Part shown: one piece after another, positions 22,830 through 33,883 of the stretch | Layout of the letters: each line of letters begins with the position of its first letter | How positions within the stretch are numbered: position 1 is the first letter of the stretch | Assembly (NCBI GenBank): GCA_018340375.1 | Contig: JAFFJZ010000001.1 | Coordinates: 35,208,001 to 35,272,000, forward strand | DNA length: 64,000 nt | Direction of reading: 5' to 3' | Source: Gonatopus flavifemur | Lineage: Eukaryota; Arthropoda; Insecta; Hymenoptera; Dryinidae | Position numbers and translations under genes: made by a program | Notes under the pieces: model-generated | Database searches by the model: none | What the model saw: the letters and a program-made list of their open reading frames with translations, nothing else | What the model was told of the DNA's origin: nothing

Positions 22830-24685
22830 ATCGCAACCACAGTGGATTCTTTACCAATGAAAATTCCATTGCATCCCTATTTTTATTCGTTGAATAAAAG
22901 GTACGTAAAAAGACTTCGAGTAAAATTGATCGGTAATCGAGAGGAATTACAGTCAATATCTTTTATCGTCCCTGGCTAACGAAGGAAAATCGAATTGTGT
23001 GCAACAACATTTTTCTCATTGTCAATGTATAGTACACGATTTAGCATTCTACACGCGTTATCGAGATAGCATTCTTCCATCTTACGTTCAAAGATATAAT
23101 TGAAAAGACTATTGTGTTTTTTTTCACATTCTATCGAATTCAAAAAGAATTTATTCAAAGCAAAAGTTCATTCAATTTCTGAATTTTCTGAATTTCCAAA
23201 TAGTCTGCGAGAGGATGAGAGGTTTACTCGAAATGAAAGAAATATTGTTGAGGAATGAGAAATAAAAAATCATTCAATCATTTTTCTAATGAAATATTCT
23301 TTCAGACTCGCAAAGATCAACAGAATCACACTTTCAATTGTTTACTTCCCATAATTGTGCAAGTTCTCATTCAGCACGCACTAGTGCATAGTACGTTGTG
23401 TCCTAGTTTTCGCTTGTGTAGATATTATACCGTTGGTGCTTCGTAGCCCTGAACCGTGAGTCAATGAGAGCTGTTTCGTTTCGCAACTGGGCGAAGCTGT
23501 ATGATTACGAAATCGTATAGAGGATCCGTGCACTGGACCGTATCTTGTATTGTATGTGAAAACGAAATTCTTTTATGCAGTTCAACTCTATCGGAGATTC
23601 GATATCGCGATAGATCTTGATAAAAGTCGATTTGCCGAGATTCAATATTTAAATTCGCTTCTTTCGATCAATTGTTTTTATTTCACTGCTATTTTTGCTT
23701 GTTCAAATATTTTGTTTGAATGTCCCAAAGGTATTCCCATGAATTATCAAAATTCAGACGTCAAATACATTGATTTATGATGTAAATTACATATCTTCGA
23801 GCACTCTCTGGCGTAGGTGGTGATAATTGAAACCTCGATGATCGTACATAGTTGCCATTTGCCGAGGAACGATGAGCCCAATTGAAATAGACTCATTTCA
23901 AATTTTATTAATAGCAGGCAACCAAACGTCAATCATCACCGATTCTAAGAAAACTCACTATGAGATGATTCCATTTAGAAACATCAATTTATCCTTAGAT
24001 ATGCGTTACGCTACGAGAACTCTTTGTAGTAACGTATACAAAAAAATTTCCAATCATTCACTTTCTAAAGAGGTCAGCTCATGACACTTCAGCAACTCAT
24101 TGAACCGCGTTATAAAGTGCATACCACCCAATCTCATAATGAGAATCCAACCGCTTGGAAATGCAGAATTGAAAATTGTTGAAGTCAAGTACACAGAATT
24201 TATAATGAATGATATAAAATATATTTGAAATATTTTTGATCTCGCAAAAATAGTGAAAAAGTTGAAATGTCTTCATAAAATTTAGCCTTAATTATTTTTG
24301 ACAAGCATTGACATTTAAATTCCTCACAACATACATATAATATCAATATTTTGTCCAACCAGGAGGCAAAACTGAACTCTTCATAGTTGGATAGATGGTT
24401 TATTTTGAAAAGAATCAACAGTTTGCTTGTGATAAGGATATTTTGTAATATGTTGAGATATTCCCGTGTGAACGAGGTTACGTATCCCTGTCGCGGCAAT
24501 TCATTCACTTATAAATCCACAGACCTTAGGTGCGTAACGTAATAACGTTAGGATACTCTTCGTATTATTTGAGTATCAATTTATTCTCATAAAAATAATA
24601 AGAGAACACTTCACAAATACGTGAAAATTGAATTCACGGAGGAAAAAGAATTCGCTATGAGATCGAAACCTGATTTTTCTGGGTA
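22830..24685. other. AT-rich unique stretch, no gene seen
   Basis: Frames of 60-102 codons with strong AT bias only. Nothing recognised, including RNA genes. The 23.4-23.5 kb part is slightly richer in G+C (around CAACTGGGCGAAGCTG) without further signal. Confidence 0.35.
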
Positions 24686-24784
24686 CTTTTTGCTGGAGCA
24701 GCAAATTTGCTACTATGACAGCGACTTTTAGCTGTGATAACAAAAAACTGTTCGCTCCTCCAGCAAAATTTGTCTATTATTCTG

Positions 24785-25052
24785 TACACTGGGAGAAAAA
24801 ATTTCCGGGAACAATGAAATATTCAGTTGAATAGTCGCTATGAAATACTTGATTGATTTGAATGAACTTCCATTGACTCAATTAAATAACTGTTTCCATT
24901 GATGAAAACATTTCATAGCATATTAAATATCTGTTAGATTAAATAAATATTTAATCGAGTCAATGCAAGTTTATTCAAATCAATTAAGTATTTCATGGCG
25001 ACTATTCAACTAAACATTTTATTGTTCCCAGAAATTTTTCCTCTTAGTGTAT
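24785..25052. mobile_element. MITE with TACACTGGGAGAAAAA ends
   Basis: Arms of about 93 bp pair with few mismatches. Matching blocks in order are TACACTGGGAGAAAAA, CCGGGAACAAT, TCAGTTGAATAGTCGC, ATGAAATACTTGATTGATTT and TTGACTC, with their complements ending CTCTTAGTGTATA. Confidence 0.8.
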
Positions 25053-25102
25053 ATAATATTAGAATTTTGCTGATCCAACGAAAAATTTGCTACTATAGTT
25101 AC

Positions 25103-25655
25103 CCTGTTAGAAAAGTTATGAAGTTTTTTTCATGAACAATTTATTAAATAGAATTCATAATAAAATATTGAATTCAATAAAATTCATGGCATCAAGGGGA
25201 TATCAGCGACCCCTGAAAATGCAACCAGAAGCATTGGTTAGAAAAGGACAGGACAAAAACTATTGTGACAAATTACTCGAAAACGGAAGAACGGAATGAA
25301 AATATCACTCTGTACAAACATCCTTCAATCAATGAAGATGGTCTGTACAGAACGATATTTTCATTTTATTGCTTTATTTTCGAATAATTTGTCAGAAAAG
25401 ATTTGGCTCGGGTTGCATCCTCAGGGGCCGCTGGTATTCCCTTAATGCTATGAATTTTATTCTTGATGTTGAGAATTTCCTTCTTAATTTTAATAACATC
25501 TTTGTAAAATTCAATAAAAAATTATGACACTTCAGTGAGAAATTGTGGAATTTCATCACTCATATTAAATTCAAGAATCATTATTAAATTCAATATGAAA
25601 ATCTGATATTTCATCAAGAATTTCGTTTTAAATTCAAGAACTTTTCTAACAGTGT
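25103..25655. mobile_element. Palindrome with CCCTGTTAGAAAAGTT ends, split by a fold-back
   Basis: CCCTGTTAGAAAAGTT opens the element and AACTTTTCTAACAGTG closes it. Next to the centre, AATAAAATTCATGGCAT faces ATGCTATGAATTTTATT, and exactly between these lies the core-sharing fold-back 25196-25442. Confidence 0.7.
25196..25442. mobile_element. Core-sharing fold-back element, arm type 2, copy A
   Basis: Ends are GGGGATATCAGCGACCCC and GGGGCCGCTGGTATTCC. The right arm carries GCCAAAT (complement of ATTTGGC), TCTGACAAAT and a core AAAATATCGTTCTGTACAG; the left arm has AAAATATCACTCTGTACA. The layout matches the arm type 1 hairpins although most arm bases differ. The left arm carries about 35 extra bp. 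Confidence 0.7.
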
Positions 25656-25739
25656 AGTCATGTTGCTCTCTCAGCAATCCAGTTAGCTATGGCAGCGAAT
25701 TTTTAGCTACGTTGGCAAAAAGATTTGCTTTTCTATATA

Positions 25740-26835
25740 TAATACCTCGATTTGCCGCGACAGCACATTTTTCACTCCGCGTTAAGGAACGTTGTCTCTG
25801 AGCATATAATATAATTCACAAACGAAAGATGAATGAAGCTCCTCTTCAACACAATTATTTCATCAAAACATGAATAACCGGCCCAAGGATATTCGTACGA
25901 GCACGCACAGGAACAATTACTCGTTAGTTTTCAAGAAATTTCTATTGAATTCTCATGAATAGAATAGATATGCAGGTTATTCTCCTATCTCTATTCGTGA
26001 TGTTAACGAAAATATATACGACGATGTACGAAGAATTGTGAACAATTCATATTTCCTGCACTATGATTCTTCAAATACACATATTATGGAACTCTTATTT
26101 GTGAAAATGATACAGACGTAGAATATGACTAATATTCTCGTGAAGAAAACAAGATTCAAACTTCGTCTAATCTACGCAAAATATTCGCATGCAATTAAAC
26201 GCGTTACTTATAGCACGTACGTGATTTATTCCATAGAGACAGCGACTGATTTTACATACGAGTATGAATATATTACCTCGAATACATGCGCCAAGGAGAA
26301 AAATGTCAAAGATTGCATGATAGTTCAATAAACAATCCCTTTTATACGATATCTTTCAGATCAGTTGACAAATGTTTTGAGGAATAAGATGTTTATTGAA
26401 AGCTTATTCATGAATGATCAATGATGATTGATAATCAAAATCCAAATAGTCCCAGAACGTTTCGAATATTTTATGAAGATGCATAGCATATATAAACATA
26501 CGAGTGCGTTCTATGAACGTTCATCATATATTCTAAACATTCGAATGTGACTGATGAAATGAGGATGGTCAACATTCTCAGAGAATGCACACTTTTGAAG
26601 TGAAATGTGAGTTGATTATACGTAAATTTACGTTGATTGGATGTTCCATGGACCTTCGAATGTCCAGACCCTCCATGCACTACTCGTACAGCACCGGACG
26701 TTTCTACGTTGCCTCTACGTTGCCTCCGCGTGGAATCTCCGTTCATTTACGTTCTATCCACGTGGAGTCCACGGGGATGCGACGTGGAAGTCGGTGGATG
26801 TGCTGTTAGGGCTCTACAGAAGTGCATGATATTTC
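25740..26835. other. Mostly AT-rich DNA with a GC-rich CGTGGA patch
   Basis: No gene is supported. At 26640-26815 a GC-richer patch repeats ACGTTGCCTC, CGTGGA and ACGTGG-like words and ends TGCTGTTAGGGCTC, the same right end as the MITEs at 46786-46894 and 52049-52157, so it is probably a degraded relative. Frames here are by-products. Confidence 0.35.
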
Positions 26836-26843
26836 ATGGTATC

Positions 26844-27059
26844 TAGAGTTTCTGGTCGAGAAATTATATATAATTTTTCTTTCAAGAATTTCTCGAGATT
26901 TCCCAACTTCTCGGTTCAAGAAAATTTTTCGAGAATTTCTCGAGAATTCTCGAGAAATTTTCGAGAAATTTCCCGAAAAACGAGGAGTTGGAAAATCAAA
27001 GTTATTTCAAGAAATTCTTGAAGAAAAAATTATATATAATTTCTCGAGCAGAAACTCTA
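26844..27059. mobile_element. hAT-like MITE with 8-bp duplication ATGGTATC
   Basis: ATGGTATC at 26836-26843 and 27060-27067 flanks the inverted repeats TAGAGTTTCTG...CAGAAACTCTA. Long inner arms include GAGAAATTATATATAATTTT and its complement, and a centre made of repeated TCGAGAATTTC/GAAATTCTCGA. It is 216 bp and non-coding; the frames inside are simple-repeat translations. Confidence 0.85.
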
Positions 27060-27144
27060 ATGGTATCGATATTTCTTATGTAAACTTTGTCGAGTTTTCT
27101 ATTGGATTTCATAAAATATAAATAAAAATTTTATCAAGATTATA

Positions 27145-27835
27145 TACAGGATGTTCCAGCATTCATCAATCGCATCTCTGCGGCATATTCTGCAGCCAAA
27201 ACGTAATAAATTCCCATTGGAAAAACATTCTTTTGTGGCTTAGTTTTTGAGATATGAACATTTTTATATTTTTCTAAAAATCCAAATAACTCAGGACCAT
27301 TGTATTCTTCCATATTTGAACCTAACACTATTGGCTAAGTTGGAAAACGGTGGATCTCTGGACAAAAAATTGAACTATTCTATCATTGTTTGTTCCAGAC
27401 CTATAGCGATTTGAAATTTTTGGACCTCCAGCCAATCAAAGTTTAGCAACATCGAATCATTAAAGCTCAAAAACGAACAATGATAGGATAGTTCAATGTT
27501 TTTTCCAGAGATCCGCCGTCTTCCAACTTAGCTCAAGCTCAAGGATGTAGCACACAGTACTTTTGAATGATTTGAATTTGAAAAGAAACCCCTAGCATGT
27601 ATGTACCATGGGGCCCACCCCGGCCCAGTATGGTCCCCATCCTGTCAATACGGGCCCAAGACTGGGCCAAGGTGGGGCCAAAGGGGGCCAGAATTCATAC
27701 ACACTTGGGAATCTAAAAATGCTTGCATCTCAAAAACCAAACTTCGGAGAAAATTTTTTCTAACGAGAAATGATTGCATTCTGGCTGCAGAATATGCCAC
27801 AGAAATGCGAATGATGAACTCTGGAACACCCTGTA
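27145..27835. mobile_element. Fold-back with TACAGGRTGTTCCAG ends, copy 1
   Basis: The left end TATACAGGATGTTCCAGC pairs with CTGGAACACCCTGTATA. Inner matching blocks are GGCATATTCTGCAGCCA, AAATCCAAATAA, and TAAGTTGGAAAACGGTGGAT with its complement. A second copy is at 29808-30382. A GC-rich block (27595-27717) interrupts the right arm. Confidence 0.8.
27595..27717. mobile_element. GC-rich GGGCCC insertion inside the fold-back
   Basis: Compared with the copy at 29808-30382, the sequence between AAAAGAAA and TCTAAAAA is extra. It starts CCCTAGCATGTATG and ends CATACACACTTGGG, an imperfect inverted repeat. Its body is the reverse complement of about 7095-7190 (GGGCCCACC, CCATCCTGTCAATACGGGCC, AAGACTGGGCCA). 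Confidence 0.7.
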
Positions 27836-28092
27836 TAAATTATCGATATTGTGGAATATTATGCACCTCTACCATGCACTTCTATTGAACATTTCATGAA
27901 CCTTCGTATTCACTTTGTGTATTTACAATACCACCCATATCTAATAAAAGATTCATTTGGAAGATATTCAAACCGATATTGAATGATAATTTTTCCAATA
28001 GCATCCTCACGATGACTAATTCTCTTCATACGTTGTATTAGAAAATTACCCAACTAGTGTCCGCACGAAGACAAAAAATACGCTGTAACAGT

Positions 28093-28373
28093 CCATACAG
28101 CACAAGAGTCCCCGCAAAGAGCTCCCGTTATGACAGTAAACATGAATTCATTATGAATAGTTTGAATTCAAAATGAACTCTTGATGAATAACTTAATCTT
28201 CTGAGAGAATTCATATCACGAATTCATAAAGAACTATTCACGCATTCAACATGTATGCATTTTGAATTCATTGAGTTCATATTGAATTCATTTTTACTGT
28301 CATAACGGGGACTGTTCAAGAAGTTCTTTCAGAATTTTTTGTGAATTCAAAATGATCATCTGTGCTGTCTGGG
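28093..28373. mobile_element. MITE with CCATACAGCACA end, GAATTCAAAATGAA arms, copy 1
   Basis: Left end CCATACAGCACAAGAG and right end TGTGCTGTCTGGG. It includes GCAAAGAGCTCCCGTTATGA and inner arms around ATGAATTCATTATGAATAG and TTTGAATTCAAAATGAAC. The inverted copy at 45007-45286 has the same length (280-281 bp) and the same GGGAGCTCTTTGC block. Confidence 0.7.
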
Positions 28374-28379
28374 AGTAAA

Positions 28380-29800
28380 ATCTAATTTAACAGTAAACTA
28401 TTTGCTATCACAATAATTCTGTTATCTACGACAGCGATTTTTCAGGTATGGCAGCAAAAAATGTTTGCTCCTTCAACAAAATTTGTTCACTGAAACAACG
28501 AACTTTGTTAAAACAACTAAGTAGTCAGTTGAAATAACTATTTAACTTGTAAGCGCATACGAAACCCCCTTTTTCAGTTGTTTCAACTACTCCTTTTTTC
28601 CGTGTAATATTCGGGAAGTATAGTTCAATGAACAATCGAACTGCATACCTCTCTGAAGTATGTTTTCGTTCCGACAGAATCTAATTGAAATTGACAAGTT
28701 CGCATAGAAACAGACAGGAACAATTAGACTTTCCAGACAGTACAAGCATGTCCCCAATGAACTCCCGTTCGGTCGGTTCTGAGAGAATTCGTAAACTCTA
28801 GAGGATCTTTTAAACATTTTTTTGGAATATCAGGAATTCATGAATAACTCACTCTGAACTTTTATAACGGGAAGTCTCAATGAATTCGACAATAAATTCT
28901 GAAGAATTCTTCATAACTACATTGAGACCAGGAAGTTGTATTTTCAACAGGATACCAAACATCAATACTATCGAGATACATTTCTGAAAGATATCTTGAA
29001 ATATCTTGCGAATGAAAGTTTTTAAGAACATATTATAGATTTCCAGAATATCTCTTACATAACGTAATCAGAACAATTTAAAACCTTCAATATTCTTGAA
29101 GAATCGCAAAGTTCTTAAATATTAATATAATTGAGTTGTATAAGATATCTTTTAGACTTCTTATTCTGCACGAACATTAGTGTTATGTGGGCATACGGTA
29201 TATATTTCTATTTTTTATCAAAGGCACTCACGTATCGATACTATACTGAATATAATTCGTCCGTACAGTCAGAAATTTACTTCGTGACTCTCCTTTATTT
29301 GGTTACATAATCGTTGTTACAATAATGATGTAATAATATACTTGAAACAAAGAATGAGAATGTTAGGACGAATGACAACCGTTTATTTAAACAACTCAAC
29401 TGGTATGAAAAAACTTGATTGATTAATTTACGCGATTCCTGGAAATAGAATACGCTTGACTTTAAACAGACATAGACTCGTCACATTGTGAGAAGGATTT
29501 TATTGTTTTTCTTGAATTTGTATTGAATTTACTGATTTCTATTCAAAATAATGTTTATCTTTCAATTTTTGAAATACAAAATTCCTTTGATTATGAAATA
29601 GTTTTTCAGTTTTCAATTCCAAACTCTATAAAAAAAATCATGGAAATTATCCACTTGGCACAGTCAATTCCCACAGAATTTGTAGCACAGAATATTTTCA
29701 AAACGTTCTAATAATTTGTGACAACAAAACGTACCCAAAATATTCATAGAATGTTCTCACAACTTCTACAATGTTATATAAACTCATTTAAAATATTCTC
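28380..29800. other. AT-rich DNA with element fragments, no gene
   Basis: 28390-28480 has the GACAGCGATTTTTCAGGT / GCAGCAAAA wording of the 24690 family. 28500-28600 holds a short palindrome (AACAACTAAGTAGTCAGTTG and GTTGTTTCAACTACTCC). 28755-28935 has GAACTCCCGTT and TATAACGGGAAGTCTC fragments related to 28093-28373. The rest shows nothing recognisable. Confidence 0.4.
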
Positions 29801-29807
29801 CACTGGT

Positions 29808-30382
29808 ATACTGGATGTTTCAGAATTCATCATTTGGATTTCCGTGGTATATTCTGCAGTCAGAATGCAACAATTCCCCGTTTGAAAAAAATTTTTTACA
29901 GGCTCAGTTTTTGAACTATGAGCATTTTTAGGTTTTTTCTCCAATCCAAATAATTCAACAGCATTGTGTTCTACATTCTTGACCCTAACGTCATTCTCTA
30001 AGTTGGAAAACGCCGGATCTCTGAGAAGAAAAACCAATTATCCTATCATTCTGTGTTTCGAAGGTACAGGGTTTTGAAATTTTTTGGCTTTGAGCCAATC
30101 AGAATTCAGCAACTTTAAATTACTATAGCGCCGAAACAAAGAATGATAAGATAATTGAATGTTTTTTCAGAGATCCGGCGTTTTCCAACTCAAAGCATCA
30201 TGTTAGGGTCAAGAATGTAGAACACAATGATGTTAAGTTATTCGGATTTGAAAAGAAATCTAAAAACGCCGTAGCTTAAAAACTAAGCCTCCAAAACATT
30301 TTTTTCAAACGAGAAATTATTGCATTTTGGCTGCAGAATACACCACAGAAATCCGAATGATGAATTCTGAAACACCCAGTAT
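29808..30382. mobile_element. Fold-back with TACTGGRTGTTTCAG ends, copy 2
   Basis: The left end ATACTGGATGTTTCAG pairs with CTGAAACACCCAGTAT, and the arms of about 270 bp pair across the element. Shared blocks with 27145-27835 include TATTCTGCAG, GAGAAATTATTGCATT, GGATCTCTG, TTGGAAAACG and ACAATGATAGGATA-like words. It lacks the GC-rich insertion. Confidence 0.8.
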
Positions 30383-30560
30383 GTATGTTATGGACGTTCA
30401 TAAAATGTTTGGAACAGTTCCAACATAATATTCTATGGACGTTGAGAGAATATTCATAGAATATACTCGGGTTAAATGGGTTCTTCGCATCAGCCGCGCC
30501 ACTTCTTCCATTGCGCAGATTTCTGTTTGTAGTGTGCGACAACCATCCTTCACTCTGTAT

Positions 30561-30921
30561 CCCTAGTAAAGTGATTCATATATGCTCCATATATAAACCG
30601 TATTTGATTCATATATGCTCCATACATAAACCGTATTTGATTCATATATGGACTTTGTAGAAATCATATATGATCCCTACATAATTCATATATGGGCCAT
30701 ATATGACCTTATAAAACTCGTATATCACCATATAAAATTCATGTAGGGCCGTTCGATTCATATAAGGACCGAAAATGATCCATATATAGGCTAAACAATG
30801 CCAAATATGGGATGTATATGGCCATATATGGATTTTATATGGGTCATATATGAATCTGTGAAATCATATATGTGGCCTGTTTGGTCATATATGCCGCATA
30901 TATGATTCATTTTCACTAGGG
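30561..30921. mobile_element. CATATATG-repeat MITE, copy 1
   Basis: Ends CCCTAGTAAAGTGATTCATA and its imperfect complement TGATTCATTTTCACTAGGG. The interior is a long run of CATATATG-centred units (TTCATATATGG, GGTCATATATG and similar). A second copy lies at 35270-35587 with TA on both sides. Confidence 0.75.
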
Positions 30922-32580
30922 ATGACTCCTGAAAACTAAACAACTCCGATTATAATCCCTCACTCGTGTTGTCTCTGTAGAAAAAAAAATCATCGAAATC
31001 GCTAATGGAAAAATTTCAAAATTATATATCGTTTATAAATAACTCATGTATAAAATAACTTATATATAAAATTTATACAGGGTGGACCATTTTAAGTGAT
31101 ATAGTCAAATATTTGCGAGATTAGTAGAGATGAAAGAAAATGTCACGGGTGAGAAGTTGAGGGTTTCAGGGGGGAAGTATGGTGCTGACCTTGAAAAATT
31201 CCTCAGAGGTCATTTTGAAGGTAATTTGGAGGTCAAGATGGTTTTTTGAACCGGCCTCCCATTTTTTTACCATGGCATTTGGAAGCTGGTTTCAAACCCT
31301 TCACGAAACAATGGTCGTGGACCCTCTTCCGCCCATTGGGGTGCAAGTTATGGACCGTCAAAGTCATTGATGATCGCGTGGTGAACTAGGGCTACCGAGA
31401 GCGTGAGTGCGTGGATAGGCGTGATGATTCCAGTAGAGAGACAAAGATTGGTGATTACCCTAATCCTTCGGTGGATTATCTGGAAGCCCAGAGGATTTTT
31501 GTGTCTGTTCGAACGCGCATCTCAATCAACGTTATGTGGTATGGTAAATACTTTCAAAGCTTCGAGCAACCTTTCAACAATTTTGGAGAGTCGATACTCA
31601 TCCATAACCCTGATTGAATCGAAAAATGGAATGATTCAAAGGATTTCAAATGCAATAGTGAATCGTAATAAACCGAATACATAACTGCCATTCATGATGA
31701 GCAGAGATTCAATCTTTCCATTCATTTATGGCTTCTTCTTCGCTCTCCTCCGAAGACTGCGAATAATTCCAATGGGGATTCAAGTTGATTCCATTGTGAA
31801 GAAAACCTTAAACATAAACAAACGGGAACACCGAGTCTCTGCTCATCATCAGTGGCAGTTATGTGTTCGGTTCATCACGATTCACTATTGCATTTGAAAT
31901 CCTTTGAATCATTCCGTTTTTTGATCCAATCAGGGTTATGGATGAGTATCGACTCTCCAAAATTGTTGAAGGGTTGCTTGAAATAATGTGACGAAAACGC
32001 ATACATTTGCCCGCGCAACGTACTATAATAGCACGAGTCAAAACAAACGAAGTACGGCGGAGTGGGGAGCAGCACGAGTACGCGCGTCGAGGCCTGTTCG
32101 CTCCTGAGCCATACCATCGTGCGTTTACACGGGAGCAAATTCAGTTCGGCGCTTCGTCATATCACATTAGCTGACTGTCGAATCAACTTTGGTACACAGC
32201 GGCACTACGCTTGTATGTGGGCAGCCAAGCTACTATAGTGCGACGGGCTCACATACTACGGTAGCTCCAGAGTTCTTTCCGTGTATCCACGCACTTACGC
32301 CCTCGGTAGCACCAGTCCGCGCGCGCGGTCATCAATGACTTCGACGGTCCATAAGTTGCACCCCAATAGGTGGCAAGGGGTCCATGACCAGTGTTTCGTA
32401 ATGGGTTTGAAACCAGCTTTCAAATGTCATGGTAAAAACATGGAAGTCCGGTTCAAAAACCCAGCTTGACCTCTGAATGACCTTCAAAATGACCTCTGAG
32501 GCATTTTTCAAGGTCAGCACCATACTCCCTCCCTGGAACCCTAAATTTTTCATGCGTAACATTTTTTTCCATCTCTACTA

Positions 32581-33883
32581 TTGGGAGTACAAATTAATTC
32601 GGTCCGTTTTTTTTACAATTAAAGATGCGTTTATTTCAGAAGAACATGGATTATCAAATTAATCAAAGTATTGTCCATCGCTAGCTATCAATTTTTCCCA
32701 TCTTTCGGGTAATTTTCGAATCCGGTTACGGAAAAACGTCTCGTCTTCCGAGGCGATCCAAGTTAGGAGCCAATTTTCGATTTCTTCGAACGAAGTGAAT
32801 CGGTGGCCTGCCAAATCGTGCTGCATCTGTCGGAATAACCAGTAATCGGAAGGAGCAATGTCCGGCGAGTACAGCGGGTGCGGTAGAATATCCCACTTCA
32901 ACGTTTCCAGATAATTTTCCACTACTTTTGCGACATGATGCCGAGCGTTATCGTGTGAAAGAATAACTTTGTCATGTCTTTCCTTGTATTCCGGACGTTT
33001 TTCTCGTAACGCACGACTCAAACGAATCAATTGTATAGCCTATACCGATCACCCGTAATAGAATCACCAGGTTTTAGCAACTCATAGTATATAACACCCT
33101 TTTGGTCCCACCAGATACACAGCATGATTTTTGAACCATGAATATTCCTCTTTGGTGTCGATGTTGAAGTCGATGGCAACGATTGACCGGGCATAGCATA
33201 GTATTTTCTTTTCTTGGGGTTATCGTAGAATATCCTTTTCTCATCTCCTGTCGCAATCCGATGTAAGAACCCCTTTCTTCGTTGTCTTTGAATCAGCTGC
33301 TCGCAAGTGAAAAATCGCCGTTCAATGTCTCTAGGCTTTGAGTCATAAGGCACCCAATTACCTTGCTTTTGAACTTATGCCCATGGATTGTAATCGTACG
33401 GAAACTGCTTGTTGCGTAACTCCTAATGATTCTGCAAGCTCCTGTTGCGTTTGACTCGGATCTTCGTCGAGTAAAGCCTCCAATCTCTCGTTTTCGAATT
33501 TTTGTGGTTGTCCTGAGCGAGGCTTGGCTTCGACACTGAAATCACCACTCTTAAAACGTCGAAACCATTCCCTACATGATTTATCAGTTGGAGCATTGTC
33601 ACCATAAACTTCCACAAGCATTCGATGGGCTTCAGCTGCACTTTTTTTCCCAATTAAAACAGAAAACTAGCACCTCCCGCGAATGCTGTTAGTTAAAACG
33701 AAATTTGACATACTTCACTGAGTAAAAATCGGGATTCTAGAAGGAACTCGGAGTGATATCAACTGAATATTATTCACAGGTGTCTAACCTCTCTGAAACA
33801 ATTGGAATCGGTTGTGACTATGAAACATTCATGAGAGCGAGAGTCATCTTTTCAAACCGGACCGAACTAATTTGTACTCCCAA
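32581..33883 (-). mobile_element. mariner element C (1303 bp), mauritiana/Mos1-like
   Basis: Both ends begin TTGGGAGTACAAATTA and continue TTCGGTCCG with one mismatch. TA flanks the element at 32579-32580 and 33884-33885. Deleting it and one TA rejoins the right arm of the surrounding palindrome (TCTACTA / TAGTTTCG against GATTAGTAGAGATG on the left), which proves the order of insertion. Confidence 0.95.
32659..33711 (-). pseudogene. mariner transposase C, broken
   Basis: The start at 33711 (MSNFVLTNSI) is followed by frame changes before SAAEAHRMLVEVYGDNAP. The DNA-binding region (33621-33358) reads CREWFRRFKSGDFSV and ends at a one-base shift near 33361. The middle (33353-33027) holds [11 protein letters not shown], the first catalytic block TGDEKRIFY (R where W is usual) and [20 protein letters not shown]. 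Another shift near 33030 leads into the last part with HDNARHH and YSPDIAPSDYWLF, exactly 34 residues between the two aspartates (DD34D), ending LPERWEKLIASDGQYFD. Close to mauritiana-subfamily transposases, but inactive by at least four frameshifts. Confidence 0.92.

Larger units (their letters stand above)
24690..25735. mobile_element. Outer palindrome of a three-level nest
   Basis: The outer arms contain AGCAAATTTGCTACTATGAC...GACTTTTAGCTGTG on the left and CAGCGAATTTTTAGCTACG...AAAAAGATTTGCT on the right. They are separated by two further complete palindromes at 24785-25052 and 25103-25655. Similar AGCTGTGRCAGC wording occurs at 28390-28480 and 39903-40095, so this is a dispersed family. 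Confidence 0.5.

Noticed and set aside
26585..26829. Overlapping frames in three phases (Cys/Arg/Pro-rich)
   Set aside because: Three overlapping phases open at once is typical of a GC-rich repeat, not of a gene.
30122..30134. CTATAGCGCC at 30 kb as a further copy of the insert in mariner B
   Set aside because: Only ten bases agree and there is no matching right end.
31179..31370. Short protein conserved between 31179-31370 (+) and 32332-32562 (-)
   Set aside because: The two frames lie on the paired arms of one palindrome, so their likeness follows from DNA pairing. No independent evidence of coding, so listed only as a finding to test.
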